Shown: piece by piece, positions 15,403 through 23,620 of the stretch
How the letters are laid out: each line of letters begins with the position of its first letter
Numbering within the stretch: position 1 is the first letter of the stretch
NCBI GenBank assembly: GCA_019247455.1
Contig: JAFAOW010000002.1
Span: 1 to 34,774, forward strand
DNA from: Acidobacteriota bacterium
Lineage (GTDB): Bacteria > Acidobacteriota > Blastocatellia > Pyrinomonadales > Pyrinomonadaceae
DNA length: 34,774 bases
Direction of reading: 5' to 3'
Program-made: the position numbers and the translations under genes
The notes under the pieces: generated by a model
Database searches by the model: none
What the model was told of the DNA's origin: nothing
The model's input: the letters and a program-made list of their open reading frames with translations, nothing else

Positions 15403-17736
15403 TTATGCAGCCCTTTTCTTACCCGCGAGCCATACCTCCCGCCCGACCAAATACAGGATCAGAGCAAGGAGTAAGAACGGAAGCAGACCCAAAAGATCTG
15501 AATAGCTCCCCTCTACAAAGGGGTTGCTCTTGGAGAATCCCTCGAACTTATCCTGCGTGTTCTTAAGCCAAGGGATCACGGCGAATAGGGCGATCAAGAT
15601 GCCCGCGATCGCGCCCCCAGCGATATAGCCCGAGGCAAGCAAAACGCCATTCGATTTGTCGGTCTCGGCCATTACCTGCTCGTCGGTGAGGTTTTGCCCC
15701 GCGAGTTTCCTACGAAGATAAATATCTACTCCCCATCGAACGATACCGCCGATAAAGATAGGAGTGGATGTCGAGATCGGCAAATAAATGCCCACGGCGA
15801 AAGCCAATGCGGGAACGCCCGAAACCTCGAGAACTACGGCCATCATCGCTCCCAGAATTACGAGACCCCAAGGAAGGTTCTGACCGAGAACCCCCTTGAT
15901 GATGTAGCTCATCAACGTGGCCTTTGGCGCGTCGAAACGCTCGAGATCCTCGCCATCGTCACCCTTCTTGAGAATGCCGTTGATACCCGGGTCGACGAAG
16001 TAGACCGCGTGGCCCTGATCATTCACTAAATATTTGCCTACCTGCCCTGCGGAAGGATCGGTATTCTGCCAAACGCGGTAGGTAGCCGGGTCGGAGTCTT
16101 TATACTTTCCGCCGGCCTTTTCACTTTTGAGCTGGCCATTCTCGCGGAACAGTTTATCTTCGGTCACGGTCACACGGGCCTCAGGCGAATTCGCGTCAAC
16201 CTTTTGATAGTAGGTTCGCGAGCTGTTGAGAAAGATGAGCAGCGAACCGAGAACAAGCGCCGAGGCCAGGGCTCCCACGAGAATAGCGATCTGCTGACGC
16301 CATGGTGTACCGCCTACCCAGAATCCGGTCTTCAGGTCCTGCGAAGTGGTTCCGCCATTCGAAGCCGCGATGCAGACGATGCCGCCGATAGACAGGGCGG
16401 TCACGAAATATGGGTCCGGGTTCGTCCAGCCGAGTGCTAAAAACACGAGACACGTGATGAGCAAGGTTGCGACAGTCATGCCCGAGATCGGGTTCGACGA
16501 CGAACCTACCTCACCCGTCAACCTCGAGGAAACCGTCACGAACAGGAAGCCCAAAATGATGATAAGGAAAGCCCCGCCAATGGAAACTAACGGATGCGTG
16601 AAGATACTCAGGCCCAGTTGAGGCGAAAGAAGGATGGCGGCTATCAGGCCAATGACCCCAACGATCACCCATTTCATCGAGAGGTCTTGATCCGTCCGCG
16701 GAGTTTTCGAGCCATCGGCATTCGCCTGGCCTCCGCGAAGGTCGGCGAGGCCCCCCTTCAATCCATGCCAGATGGTCGGCAAGCTTCGGGCGAGCGAGAT
16801 CATTCCGGCCATCGCGACCGCGCCGGCACCGATGTACAGGATGTACGAGCTTCTCACCTGCGCCGGTGACATCTCGGCGATCGTTTTGGATAGCTCGGGA
16901 GCGACCGGGGTCGTCATTCCGCTGCCGAAGAACTTGATCATCGGGATGAGCACCAGATACGACAAAACACCGCCGCCCATCATTAGCCCGGCGATCTTTG
17001 GGCCGATGATATAACCAACGCCCAAAAGTGTCGGGTCGTTGTCGGAGTTTATCGATCCGCCCTTGAAGCCCTTGTTGCTAAAGTCGTATCCCGGTGACGT
17101 CTTCCAGAAGAAGAGGACGTTCATCAGCGTGTTGAACAGGAACCCGAAGACAAATCCGATCGAGATGATCTTGCCGCCGCGAAGGGCGGCGTCGTCATCA
17201 GCGTCCCCGCCAGCTTCGTGTGAGGCGTCGCGCGATTCTTTAGACGCACCGGCTTTAAGTACCTCGGCGCAGGCCGTGCCCTCCGGATATTTTAGGTAGC
17301 CGTGCTGATCCTTGATGAGTGCACGCCGGAGCGGGATCATCATCAAAATCCCGAGCAGGCCGCCCAACACGGCGACAAGCATCACCCGCCCCAGATCTAG
17401 GTCGAAACCCAGGATCATGATCGCCGGCATCGTAACGCCGATACCGAAAGCGATCGATTCGCCCGCGGACCCTGCCGTCTGCATCATGTTCGCCTCTAGG
17501 ATGGTCGCGTCGCGCATACCCACCTTCGACAGCAGGCGGAATACAGTAATGGCAATGACCGCGACGGGTATCGAAGCGGAAACGGTCAGCCCCGTTTTTA
17601 GAACAAGATACAGCGACGACGCACCGAAGATGATGCCGAGCAGCGTTCCGATGATCAGCGGAAACGGCGTAAGCTCACGCAGGTTTGCGGAGTCGGGAAT
17701 ATACGGCCGAAAATTCTCTAGAAAAGGATTCTTCAT
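15403..17736 (-). CDS. OPT family oligopeptide transporter
   Basis: This 777-residue integral membrane protein has about 14-16 hydrophobic segments. The start, NPFLENFRPYIPDS, then LKTGLTVSASIPVAVIA, YPEGTACAEVLKAG and the later NGGTTSQDLKTGFWVG are signatures of the bacterial OPT branch (TIGR00728/TIGR00733 type). OPT proteins take up oligopeptides or, in some, metal-chelating peptides, using a proton gradient. The long hydrophilic stretch in the middle (about residues 510-600; TYYQKVDANSPEARVTV...) would be a periplasmic or cytoplasmic loop. AAGGAGG lies ten bases before ATG 17736. It is divergent from the M14 peptidase, and a joint role in protein scavenging is plausible. It is transcribed as a single gene with a strong terminator. 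Confidence 0.92.
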   Translation of the reverse strand: MKNPFLENFRPYIPDSANLRELTPFPLIIGTLLGIIFGASSLYLVLKTGLTVSASIPVAVIAITVFRLLSKVGMRDATILEANMMQTAGSAGESIAFGIGVTMPAIMILGFDLDLGRVMLVAVLGGLLGILMMIPLRRALIKDQHGYLKYPEGTACAEVLKAGASKESRDASHEAGGDADDDAALRGGKIISIGFVFGFLFNTLMNVLFFWKTSPGYDFSNKGFKGGSINSDNDPTLLGVGYIIGPKIAGLMMGGGVLSYLVLIPMIKFFGSGMTTPVAPELSKTIAEMSPAQVRSSYILYIGAGAVAMAGMISLARSLPTIWHGLKGGLADLRGGQANADGSKTPRTDQDLSMKWVIVGVIGLIAAILLSPQLGLSIFTHPLVSIGGAFLIIILGFLFVTVSSRLTGEVGSSSNPISGMTVATLLITCLVFLALGWTNPDPYFVTALSIGGIVCIAASNGGTTSQDLKTGFWVGGTPWRQQIAILVGALASALVLGSLLIFLNSSRTYYQKVDANSPEARVTVTEDKLFRENGQLKSEKAGGKYKDSDPATYRVWQNTDPSAGQVGKYLVNDQGHAVYFVDPGINGILKKGDDGEDLERFDAPKATLMSYIIKGVLGQNLPWGLVILGAMMAVVLEVSGVPALAFAVGIYLPISTSTPIFIGGIVRWGVDIYLRRKLAGQNLTDEQVMAETDKSNGVLLASGYIAGGAIAGILIALFAVIPWLKNTQDKFEGFSKSNPFVEGSYSDLLGLLPFLLLALILYLVGREVWLAGKKRAA

Positions 17737-17746
17737 CCGAAAAAGG

Positions 17747-17753
17747 CCTCCTT
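17747..17753 (-). promoter_or_regulatory. Ribosome binding site AAGGAGG of the OPT transporter
   Basis: On the minus strand AAGGAGG lies 10 bases before ATG 17736. It is a near-perfect match to the anti-Shine-Dalgarno sequence and fixes the start of this 777-residue protein. Confidence 0.7.
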
Positions 17754-17888
17754 GAGGTCGAAATTTCAGCTAGCCCAAAACTGCGGGGCGTCAGATCAGA
17801 TTCAGGGGGAAAGGCTTAGTCAGGCTAAATGTAACACCCTAAAACACAAAAGCGCAACACTTTAGCCAGATAGATCAAAGGTTAGCAG

Positions 17889-17915
17889 GCTCCCCTCCTA
17901 AACAAGGAGGGGAGC
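17889..17915. repeat. Perfect 11-bp hairpin with a Shine-Dalgarno-like arm in the divergent gap
   Basis: GCTCCCCTCCT (17889-17899) and AGGAGGGGAGC (17905-17915) form a perfect 11-bp stem with an AAACA loop. It lies in the 215-base gap between the divergent OPT and M14 genes, 36 bases before ATG 17952, so it is not placed to terminate either gene. One arm is an extended Shine-Dalgarno-like sequence and the other its complement. It may be a leader hairpin of the M14 mRNA or a dispersed repeat. Confidence 0.55.
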
Positions 17916-17951
17916 TTTCGAGTATTATTTCCTTCTCAGGAGAAATCTACC

Positions 17952-20339
17952 ATGAAACTCTCGGTCGCTCTTCGCCTCTCTGTACTTATTCTCTGTCTCG
18001 CTGCATCGCTCTCGGCACAGACGATACCCGCTCCGAAGGACGTACTTGGCTGGACGCCGGGCGACGACCGGAAGCTCGCGAGTTGGGACCAGGGACTCGA
18101 GTATTTCAAGAAGCTCGACGCCGCGAGCGACAGAGTAGTGTTTCAGGAGATCGGCAAGACGACGATGGGAGCGCCGTTCGTCTATCTCACGATCTCGAGT
18201 CCCGAGAACATAAAGAATCTCGCGAAGCTTCAGCAGATCAATGCGAAGCTGGCCGATCCCCGGACGTTCAAGAGTAATGACAAAACTGCTCAATCGCTGA
18301 TCAAGCAGGGCAAGACGGTCGTCGCGATCACATGCAGCATTCACTCGACCGAGGTCGGAGGCTATTTATCGTCGATGTTGATCGCGTATCGACTCGCGTC
18401 ATCGAATGATCCCGACATCAAGAAGATCCTCGACAACACGATCATCCTACTGGTCCCAAGCTTGAATCCGGACGGCGTGGACATCGTCAACAACTGGTAC
18501 CAAAAAACGCTCGGAACAAAATTCGAGGGAACGGACCCGCCGGAGCTTTATCACAAGTACACGGGCCACGATAACAACCGCGACTGGTACGCGTTCACGC
18601 AGGTCGAGACGCAGTTGACCGTCGATAAGATCCTCAACCCGTGGCACCCGCAGATCGTCCACGACATCCACCAGCAGGGTGCGAATGGCTCGCGGCTATT
18701 CCTGCCGCCGTATATGGACCCGGTCGAGCCCAACGTCCCAAAGCAGATCGTCGAGGGTTACACCGAGCTCGGGAATTACATCACTAAAGATCTGCGCTCG
18801 AAAGGATTTGAGGGCATCACAAACAACTCGACCTATGACGCGTGGACCCCGTCGCGCGCGTATTCGCACTATCACGGCGGCGTGCGTATCTTGAGCGAAA
18901 CGGCTTCGGCACGGCTCGCAACGCCGGTCACGATAACATTCGATCAACTGCGTCCCGGCGAGCACTACGACCCGAGAAAGGAAGCTCCGAACTTCGGCCC
19001 CGTTTGGAAAGGCGGCGAATGGCATATCGGTGACATCACGCGATATATGACCACCGCGGCGTTCTCACTGCTGACCAACGCCGCCGCCGAGCGCGAAAAA
19101 TGGCTGAGTCGGTTTTATGAGATCGAGAAAGATGCGGTGCGGCCGAGGAAGGATGGTGAAACCTTTGCGTTTGCCATCCCTCCGAAACATCATGCAAAAC
19201 TCCCGGCAAATCCGAGCTCAGATCTGGGGACTACCGGCTTTCAGGCGATAGATGCCGAGTCCCGTCGGGATGAGCTGATATCGATTCTTGATCGAGCGGG
19301 TCTGGAAATTGAAGACACTGCTGGTTTTACCGCAGACGGCAGGAAATTTCCACGAGGAACCGCAGTGGTAAAAATAGCCCAACCTTACGGAAACTTTGCT
19401 CAGGCACTTCTGAAACCTCAGATCTATCCAGATCTAAGAGATGCACAGGGCAATCCAGTCCGGCCATATGACGTAACCGCACATGCGCTTGAGTTGCTTA
19501 TGGATGTCGATGTGGTGGAGATCAAGAGTCCTTTCAGCTATCGGCCCATTATCGAGGCGGGTAGCGGGAATATGGGTTGCGGCGTCGACCACGGGCCTCG
19601 GTATTCCGTTTATAAGTCTGCGCTGCCCAGTATGGACGAGGGCTGGACAAGGTGGGTCTTCGAGAAGAGTGGTCACAACGCTCTTTGCTGGGGATATTTC
19701 GACTCCGTTGACAATTCCGAAATACGGAGCGGTGTTCGTGAAGTCCCTTACCACGGTGCGAAGACCATCATCTTCCCTGATCAGCCTGCCAATCAGATCC
19801 TCAACGGGTATCCGAAGGGCTCGATGCCTGATGAATACACTGGCGGGCTTGGCAAGGAGGGCGTTGATAATCTGAAGAAATTCGTCGAGGCGGGCGGGAC
19901 GCTTGTGTTCCTCAACCGCTCGTCGAATTTTGCGATCCAGCAGTTCAACCTGCCGATCAAAGACGTCACGCAGGGCCTCGCGAACAAAGACTTTTACATT
20001 CCGGGCTCGATACTTCGCACGGAGATCGATACGACGAGCCCGATCGCAAAGGGAATGCCGGCCGAGTCGATCGCGTGGTTCGAGAGCGGCCCGGCGTTTG
20101 AGGTCACGGACGCGCAGGCGGCCAGCCTGCCGGTGAAGATCATCGCTCGATACCCGTCGGACCCATCAAAGGTGCTTCTATCAGGTTGGGCGCTCGGTGC
20201 TGAAAAGATCGCCGGCAAGGCTGCTCTCGTGGAGGTCACCATGGGCAAGGGCAAGATCATCCTTTTCGGCTTCCGACCGCAGTACCGCGGGCAAAGCCTG
20301 GCGACATTCCCGCTGTTGTTCAACGCGATTTCTAATTAG
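17952..20339 (+). CDS. Secreted M14 family zinc metallopeptidase
   Basis: This 795-residue protein has a signal peptide (SVLILCLAASLSAQ, cleavage near residue 22). The zinc-ligand motif is HSTE (H131, E134), the third ligand is His in VHDIHQQG (H237 or H240), and a catalytic Glu candidate is E316 in LSETASARLA. SLNPDGVD, typical of M14, is also present. The C-terminal part (from about residue 420) is a further soluble region with beta-rich character and GKGKIILFGFRPQYRG near the end. It would cleave residues from peptides outside the cytoplasm. The ribosome site AGGAGA lies 8 bases upstream of the ATG. It shares a divergent gap with the OPT transporter, suggesting they serve peptide use. The large C-terminal extension is typical of this M14 subgroup in several phyla. 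Confidence 0.85.
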   Translation: MKLSVALRLSVLILCLAASLSAQTIPAPKDVLGWTPGDDRKLASWDQGLEYFKKLDAASDRVVFQEIGKTTMGAPFVYLTISSPENIKNLAKLQQINAKLADPRTFKSNDKTAQSLIKQGKTVVAITCSIHSTEVGGYLSSMLIAYRLASSNDPDIKKILDNTIILLVPSLNPDGVDIVNNWYQKTLGTKFEGTDPPELYHKYTGHDNNRDWYAFTQVETQLTVDKILNPWHPQIVHDIHQQGANGSRLFLPPYMDPVEPNVPKQIVEGYTELGNYITKDLRSKGFEGITNNSTYDAWTPSRAYSHYHGGVRILSETASARLATPVTITFDQLRPGEHYDPRKEAPNFGPVWKGGEWHIGDITRYMTTAAFSLLTNAAAEREKWLSRFYEIEKDAVRPRKDGETFAFAIPPKHHAKLPANPSSDLGTTGFQAIDAESRRDELISILDRAGLEIEDTAGFTADGRKFPRGTAVVKIAQPYGNFAQALLKPQIYPDLRDAQGNPVRPYDVTAHALELLMDVDVVEIKSPFSYRPIIEAGSGNMGCGVDHGPRYSVYKSALPSMDEGWTRWVFEKSGHNALCWGYFDSVDNSEIRSGVREVPYHGAKTIIFPDQPANQILNGYPKGSMPDEYTGGLGKEGVDNLKKFVEAGGTLVFLNRSSNFAIQQFNLPIKDVTQGLANKDFYIPGSILRTEIDTTSPIAKGMPAESIAWFESGPAFEVTDAQAASLPVKIIARYPSDPSKVLLSGWALGAEKIAGKAALVEVTMGKGKIILFGFRPQYRGQSLATFPLLFNAISN

Positions 20340-20348
20340 CGCGTCTTC

Positions 20349-20448
20349 GAACGCGGATACGGCAGATAAGGCGGATTCACGCGGACAGAAATCTTACGAT
20401 TTCTCTGGATTCGGCTTTTGCCCGCTACCATCCGCTAGATCTGCGTTC
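20349..20448. repeat. Long imperfect palindrome (repeat element A) between the M14 and M16 genes
   Basis: The left arm (20349-20393, GAACGCGGATACGGCAGA...AGAAATC) and the complement of the right arm (20398-20448, GAACGCAGATCTAGCGGA...AGAAATC) share both ends and much of the middle. The inner stem AGAAATC/GATTTCT is perfect around a TTAC loop. The rest of the gap 20340-20494 holds no gene. The sequence style (repeated GCGGAT units) resembles short dispersed palindromes seen in several bacterial phyla; copy number here cannot be judged from one window. Confidence 0.6.
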
Positions 20449-20494
20449 AAAATTTCCTTTCGACCCGTCAAATGTTAGTCTCTACACTTTCTCG

Positions 20495-21802
20495 ATGAAG
20501 GAAGATATCAAAGAGACGCGCCTCGACAATGCCCTCGTGGTGCTCACTGACCGGATGCCCTCGGTGCGTTCTGTGACGCTGACGTTTCTTGTCCGCTCCG
20601 GAGCCAAGCACGAGCCGGACGACCTGCACGGAATAACGCACTTTATCGAACACGCGGTTTTTAAGGGCACCAAAAAGCGCTCTGCGCTGGATATCGCGAT
20701 CGAACAGGACCGGCTGGGCGGCAGCCTCGATGCTTTCACGACGCACGAGGAAACTGGCTTCGCGATCAAGGTTATCGATGAACAGCTTTCTGCGGCGTTT
20801 GACCTTGTCGCCGACATGCTGAGCGAACCGCTTTTCGACGAAAAAGAACTCGAGGCCGAGCAGCGAGTGATCATCGAGGAAATGAAGATGGTCGACGATT
20901 CGCCTGAGGACTCCCTTGGTGATCTTTTCAATGAAGTTTTCTTTCCCGAACATCCGCTGGGGCGGAATATCGCCGGCACGCCGGAAAGCGTCAGGACATT
21001 CGATCACGAAAAGACGCGGGCATATCACGAACACGCATTCACGTCGGGGAATCTCGTTATCGCGGCGGCGGGGAACGTGGAGCATGACGAACTGCTCAAG
21101 CTCGTGAGTGCGGTGTTCCAGTCGCCGCAAGCGGCGAGTGCGGACAAAGCCACCCCGCTCGCAGATGCTGGGGCGGGGGCCCCGGCGAGTGTCCGCGTCC
21201 CAAAAATGGCCGCGCCGCTCGTTATAAAGAACCGTGCTGACCTCGAACAGGCTCACCTCGTCATCGCAACGCCATTTGTTGCGGCCCCGGACCCGCGAAG
21301 GTACGCGGCCGATATTCTTGCTAACGTGATCGGCGGCGGAATGTCGAGTCGGTTGTGGCAGAAGATCCGCGAGGAGCGGGGCCTCGCGTACTCGGTCGGC
21401 GCCTCGACCACCATGTATCAGGATGCTGGGGTCTTTTCGATCTTCGCCGCGACGTCACCGGAACAGGTCAAAGAGGTCGTCGAGGTCTCTGTCGCAGAAC
21501 TGCGAAGCATCCTCATGGACGGCATCACTCAGGAAGAACTGGAATTGTCGAAGCAGACTTCGCGGGCATCGATCCTGTTGAGCCTTGAGGACTCCGCGTC
21601 GCGTTCGGCTTCATTGGCTCAGAGCGAAATGGTACACGGCCGTCAGATCGCTCTCGAAGAAACACTCGCCGGCGTTGACGCTGTAACGGTCGATGACTGT
21701 CACAAACTTGCCGCTGAATTCTTTACGACGGAAAAGATGTCCTTTGTCGCCCTTGGTGATCTTAGCGGTGTGACCATCGAACGCGAGCACCTCGTTTTGT
21801 GA
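20495..21802 (+). CDS. M16 family metallopeptidase (processing-peptidase-like)
   Basis: This 435-residue protein has the inverted zinc motif HFIEH (residues 49-53), followed 76 residues later by the third ligand Glu (E129 in QRVIIEEMKM). GSGAKHE...GITHFIEHAVFKGT closely follows the family pattern. The second half (GGGMSSRLWQKIREERGLAYSVGA) carries the R/Y motif of the M16 C-domain, so both halves of the one-chain, mitochondrial-processing-peptidase-like subfamily are present. It has no signal peptide and is probably cytoplasmic, unlike the M14 and M13 enzymes. It is preceded by palindrome A and no Shine-Dalgarno is seen at ATG 20495. It would degrade small peptides; a processing role is possible but unproven. 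Confidence 0.9.
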   Translation: MKEDIKETRLDNALVVLTDRMPSVRSVTLTFLVRSGAKHEPDDLHGITHFIEHAVFKGTKKRSALDIAIEQDRLGGSLDAFTTHEETGFAIKVIDEQLSAAFDLVADMLSEPLFDEKELEAEQRVIIEEMKMVDDSPEDSLGDLFNEVFFPEHPLGRNIAGTPESVRTFDHEKTRAYHEHAFTSGNLVIAAAGNVEHDELLKLVSAVFQSPQAASADKATPLADAGAGAPASVRVPKMAAPLVIKNRADLEQAHLVIATPFVAAPDPRRYAADILANVIGGGMSSRLWQKIREERGLAYSVGASTTMYQDAGVFSIFAATSPEQVKEVVEVSVAELRSILMDGITQEELELSKQTSRASILLSLEDSASRSASLAQSEMVHGRQIALEETLAGVDAVTVDDCHKLAAEFFTTEKMSFVALGDLSGVTIEREHLVL

Positions 21803-21858
21803 TCTCTGTCATTGCACTCAGGCAATAAATTCGTATCCTCTTTTGCGGGAGGACCAGG

Positions 21859-22518
21859 ATGAATCTTCGCCGCCTTTTCCTGTATACGTTTGTTGGGTCG
21901 GTTTGCGCGAGCGCTCTTATCGGTATCGGCATCCTTATCTTCGGCAGTTTTGGCGAACTCGAGGTGAAGGTGCTCCTGACCGCCTTGACCGTCACGGTCA
22001 CGAGCATTCTTGGCTTGGCATGCGGCGCCTATTTCGAGGCGCGCGGAGCGCGCATACTTCCGCTGATCGGGATCACGCTGGCAGCCATCGCTGCGGTCAT
22101 GTGGATGTTCGTCATTTGGGCGGACAGCAATCAAGGGGACTATTTTGTCCGGGGTCTGCTGTCGATCACCGTTATCGCAACCGCTTGTTCGCATATCTCG
22201 CTGCTGTCGCTCGCGCGGCTGGATCCTCGCTTTTTCTGGCTGCGGATCGCTGCACACGCAACCGTCTGGCCGCTTGCGGCTCTTATCGTATTTTTGATCT
22301 GGGATTCGAACCTGATAGGTGAGGAAATCACCGGGCGAGTTACCGGCGTGCTGGCGATCCTCGTCGGCGTCACGACGCTTCTCACTCCTCTGTTTCATTG
22401 GCTTAGCTCGCATGAGCCGACCGAGGCCGCGATCGATGCGGAGATCGACAAGCTCAAGATAAAGCTTGCCGAGCTTGAGCGCCTCAAGTCGTCGATGCAT
22501 AAGGGATCGGATCAGTGA
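21859..22518 (+). CDS. Membrane protein of unknown function with a C-terminal coiled coil
   Basis: This 219-residue protein has six predicted transmembrane segments (first [22 protein letters not shown]; last [21 protein letters not shown]) and then a soluble helical tail. The tail (about residues 190-215) has [20 protein letters not shown], a heptad-like coiled coil, so it probably oligomerises or binds a partner at the membrane. GGGAGGA lies shortly before ATG 21859. It follows the M16 gene by 56 bases on the same strand. Its last 35 bases overlap the queC 3' end on the other strand. No family was recognised. Confidence 0.7.
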   Translation: MNLRRLFLYTFVGSVCASALIGIGILIFGSFGELEVKVLLTALTVTVTSILGLACGAYFEARGARILPLIGITLAAIAAVMWMFVIWADSNQGDYFVRGLLSITVIATACSHISLLSLARLDPRFFWLRIAAHATVWPLAALIVFLIWDSNLIGEEITGRVTGVLAILVGVTTLLTPLFHWLSSHEPTEAAIDAEIDKLKIKLAELERLKSSMHKGSDQ

Positions 22519-23154
22519 CGCCTGCTCGTTCAAACCCACGTAATCTCAGCGCGCACGAGTCGCACGTCCCGCATGCGAGATCTTCATTGCGATAGCATGA
22601 CCACGTGAGGTGGAGCGGCGCGGTTAGTTGGAGCCCTTTTTTTACGATCTCAGCTTTTGATAGATGGATGATCGGCGTGCGGATCTCGATGTGCGTCTCA
22701 GGCCTCGTCCCAGTGTCGATGACGCTTTGAAACGCCTCATAAAACTCGGGACGGCAATCCGGGTAGCCGCTCGAATCTTCGGCTACCGCGCCTATGTAGA
22801 TAGCGTTCGCGACCACAACCTCCGCCCAACTGACGGCGATCGAGAGCATATTTGCATTGCGAAAGGGAACGTAGCTCGTCGGGATCCCTTTTGAGGCTAG
22901 ATCCGCCTCGGTGACCTCTATATTTTTGTCGGTCAACGAGGAGCCGCCTATCTTGGCGAGGTGCTCGATCGAAACATCAAGCCGATTCTCGATGCCGTAA
23001 TGGTCCGCGATGTCATTGAACGCTTTTCGCTCCCTCGTCTCGGTACCTGGCCGTAGGAGATATGCAGGAACGCCAGTTGCTCGCTCTCGCTCGCAGCGAT
23101 CGCGGCGGTCACGCACGAATCCATTCCGCCTGAGACAAGAACGATCGAACTCAT
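22484..23154 (-). pseudogene. queC: 7-cyano-7-deazaguanine synthase QueC, broken by a one-base frameshift
   Basis: QueC makes preQ0 from 7-carboxy-7-deazaguanine, ATP and ammonia. The N-terminus (ATG 23154; [16 protein letters not shown]) has the PP-loop motif SGGMDS at residues 8-13 and runs to about HISYGQ. The rest ([19 protein letters not shown] ... [24 protein letters not shown]), with the four zinc cysteines, is in another frame. Around 23045-23055 the minus strand reads CAG GT ACC GAG; one base is missing between the Q codon and the ACC GAG that QueC normally has (YGQ-x-TE-x-RE-x-KAF). Joined, the product would be about 223 residues, the family length, and every motif is kept. This is either a very recent inactivation or a sequencing error. 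The start overlaps the preceding stop as ATGA. Confidence 0.9.
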
Positions 23155-23528
23155 AGGTTGTTAACCACTCGGGTGATCCCATTCTTGATCAGGTCGACAT
23201 TAAAATTGATCAAGAGCCCGAGGCGGAGGTCCATGATCTTGAGGTAAGTGCGAACCTGCTTTGCGTGAACCGGCGCGATCGACTCGCCGGATTTGATCTC
23301 GACGATGACCTTTTGATTCACCACAAGATCCGCCCGGAAACCAATGTCGAGTCGCACTGCTTCCCAAACAACCGGCACACCCTGCTGCGTCGACACCTGA
23401 AGCCCGCGTTTGGCCAGCTCATGGGCTAAAACGGATTCGCAAACCGACTCAAGGAGGCCGGGTCCCCATCTTGTGTGAATCTTGAAAGCTGAATCTACTA
23501 TTTCCCGTGAGAGTTGGTTTTCATTCAT
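23151..23528 (-). CDS. GxxExxY family protein (PD-(D/E)XK nuclease-like)
   Basis: With ATG 23528 the protein has 125 residues. [29 protein letters not shown] holds the signature G-x-x-E-x-x-(Y/C); the usual Tyr is Cys here. [18 protein letters not shown] shows D-x(n)-E-x-K, the pattern of PD-(D/E)XK nuclease folds, and [21 protein letters not shown] completes the family. Members are small proteins of unknown function. A longer frame begins at ATG 23624, which overlaps the beta-lactamase stop as ATGA; its extra 32 residues come from palindrome B (RKDAKRHKN...FFATLRE) and look like repeat translation, so I prefer 23528. The stop overlaps the queC start by ATGA, so the two are translationally coupled. 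A nuclease role is an inference. Confidence 0.72.
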   Translation of the reverse strand: MNENQLSREIVDSAFKIHTRWGPGLLESVCESVLAHELAKRGLQVSTQQGVPVVWEAVRLDIGFRADLVVNQKVIVEIKSGESIAPVHAKQVRTYLKIMDLRLGLLINFNVDLIKNGITRVVNNL

Positions 23529-23539
23529 AGACTTTTTGA

Positions 23540-23611
23540 TTTCCCGCAAAGTCGCAAAGAAGCAAAGAATATCTCGTGCGTTCTTATGCCGCTTAGCGTC
23601 TTTGCGGGAAA
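23540..23611. repeat. Long imperfect palindrome (repeat element B) inside the queuosine-type cluster
   Basis: The outer arms TTTCCCGCAAAG (23540-23551) and CTTTGCGGGAAA (23600-23611) are a perfect 12-bp inverted repeat. The pairing continues imperfectly for about 30 bases on each side (CGC/AAG units). Translated, this sequence gives the RKDAK...FFATLRE pattern known from repeat-derived, probably spurious protein ends in many genomes. It sits between the beta-lactamase-like gene and the GxxExxY gene. Confidence 0.7.
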
Positions 23612-23620
23612 CATCCTTAT

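Noticed and set aside
17889-17915. Intrinsic terminator for the M14 or OPT gene
   Set aside because: It lies upstream of both divergent genes, so it cannot end either transcript. It is kept as a hairpin of unknown role.
20468-21256. A 262-codon open frame on the minus strand opposite the M16 gene
   Set aside because: The product is Arg-, His- and Phe-rich with no motif, while the plus strand encodes a complete M16 peptidase with all zinc ligands. It is a shadow of GC-rich codon use.
21700-22539. A 279-codon minus-strand open frame opposite the M16 end and the membrane protein
   Set aside because: It crosses two plus-strand genes and part of queC, is rich in Arg, Asp and Gln, and has no motif. 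A shadow frame.
23540-23611. CRISPR-like repeat
   Set aside because: Only one palindrome is present, with no regular spacers and no cas genes.
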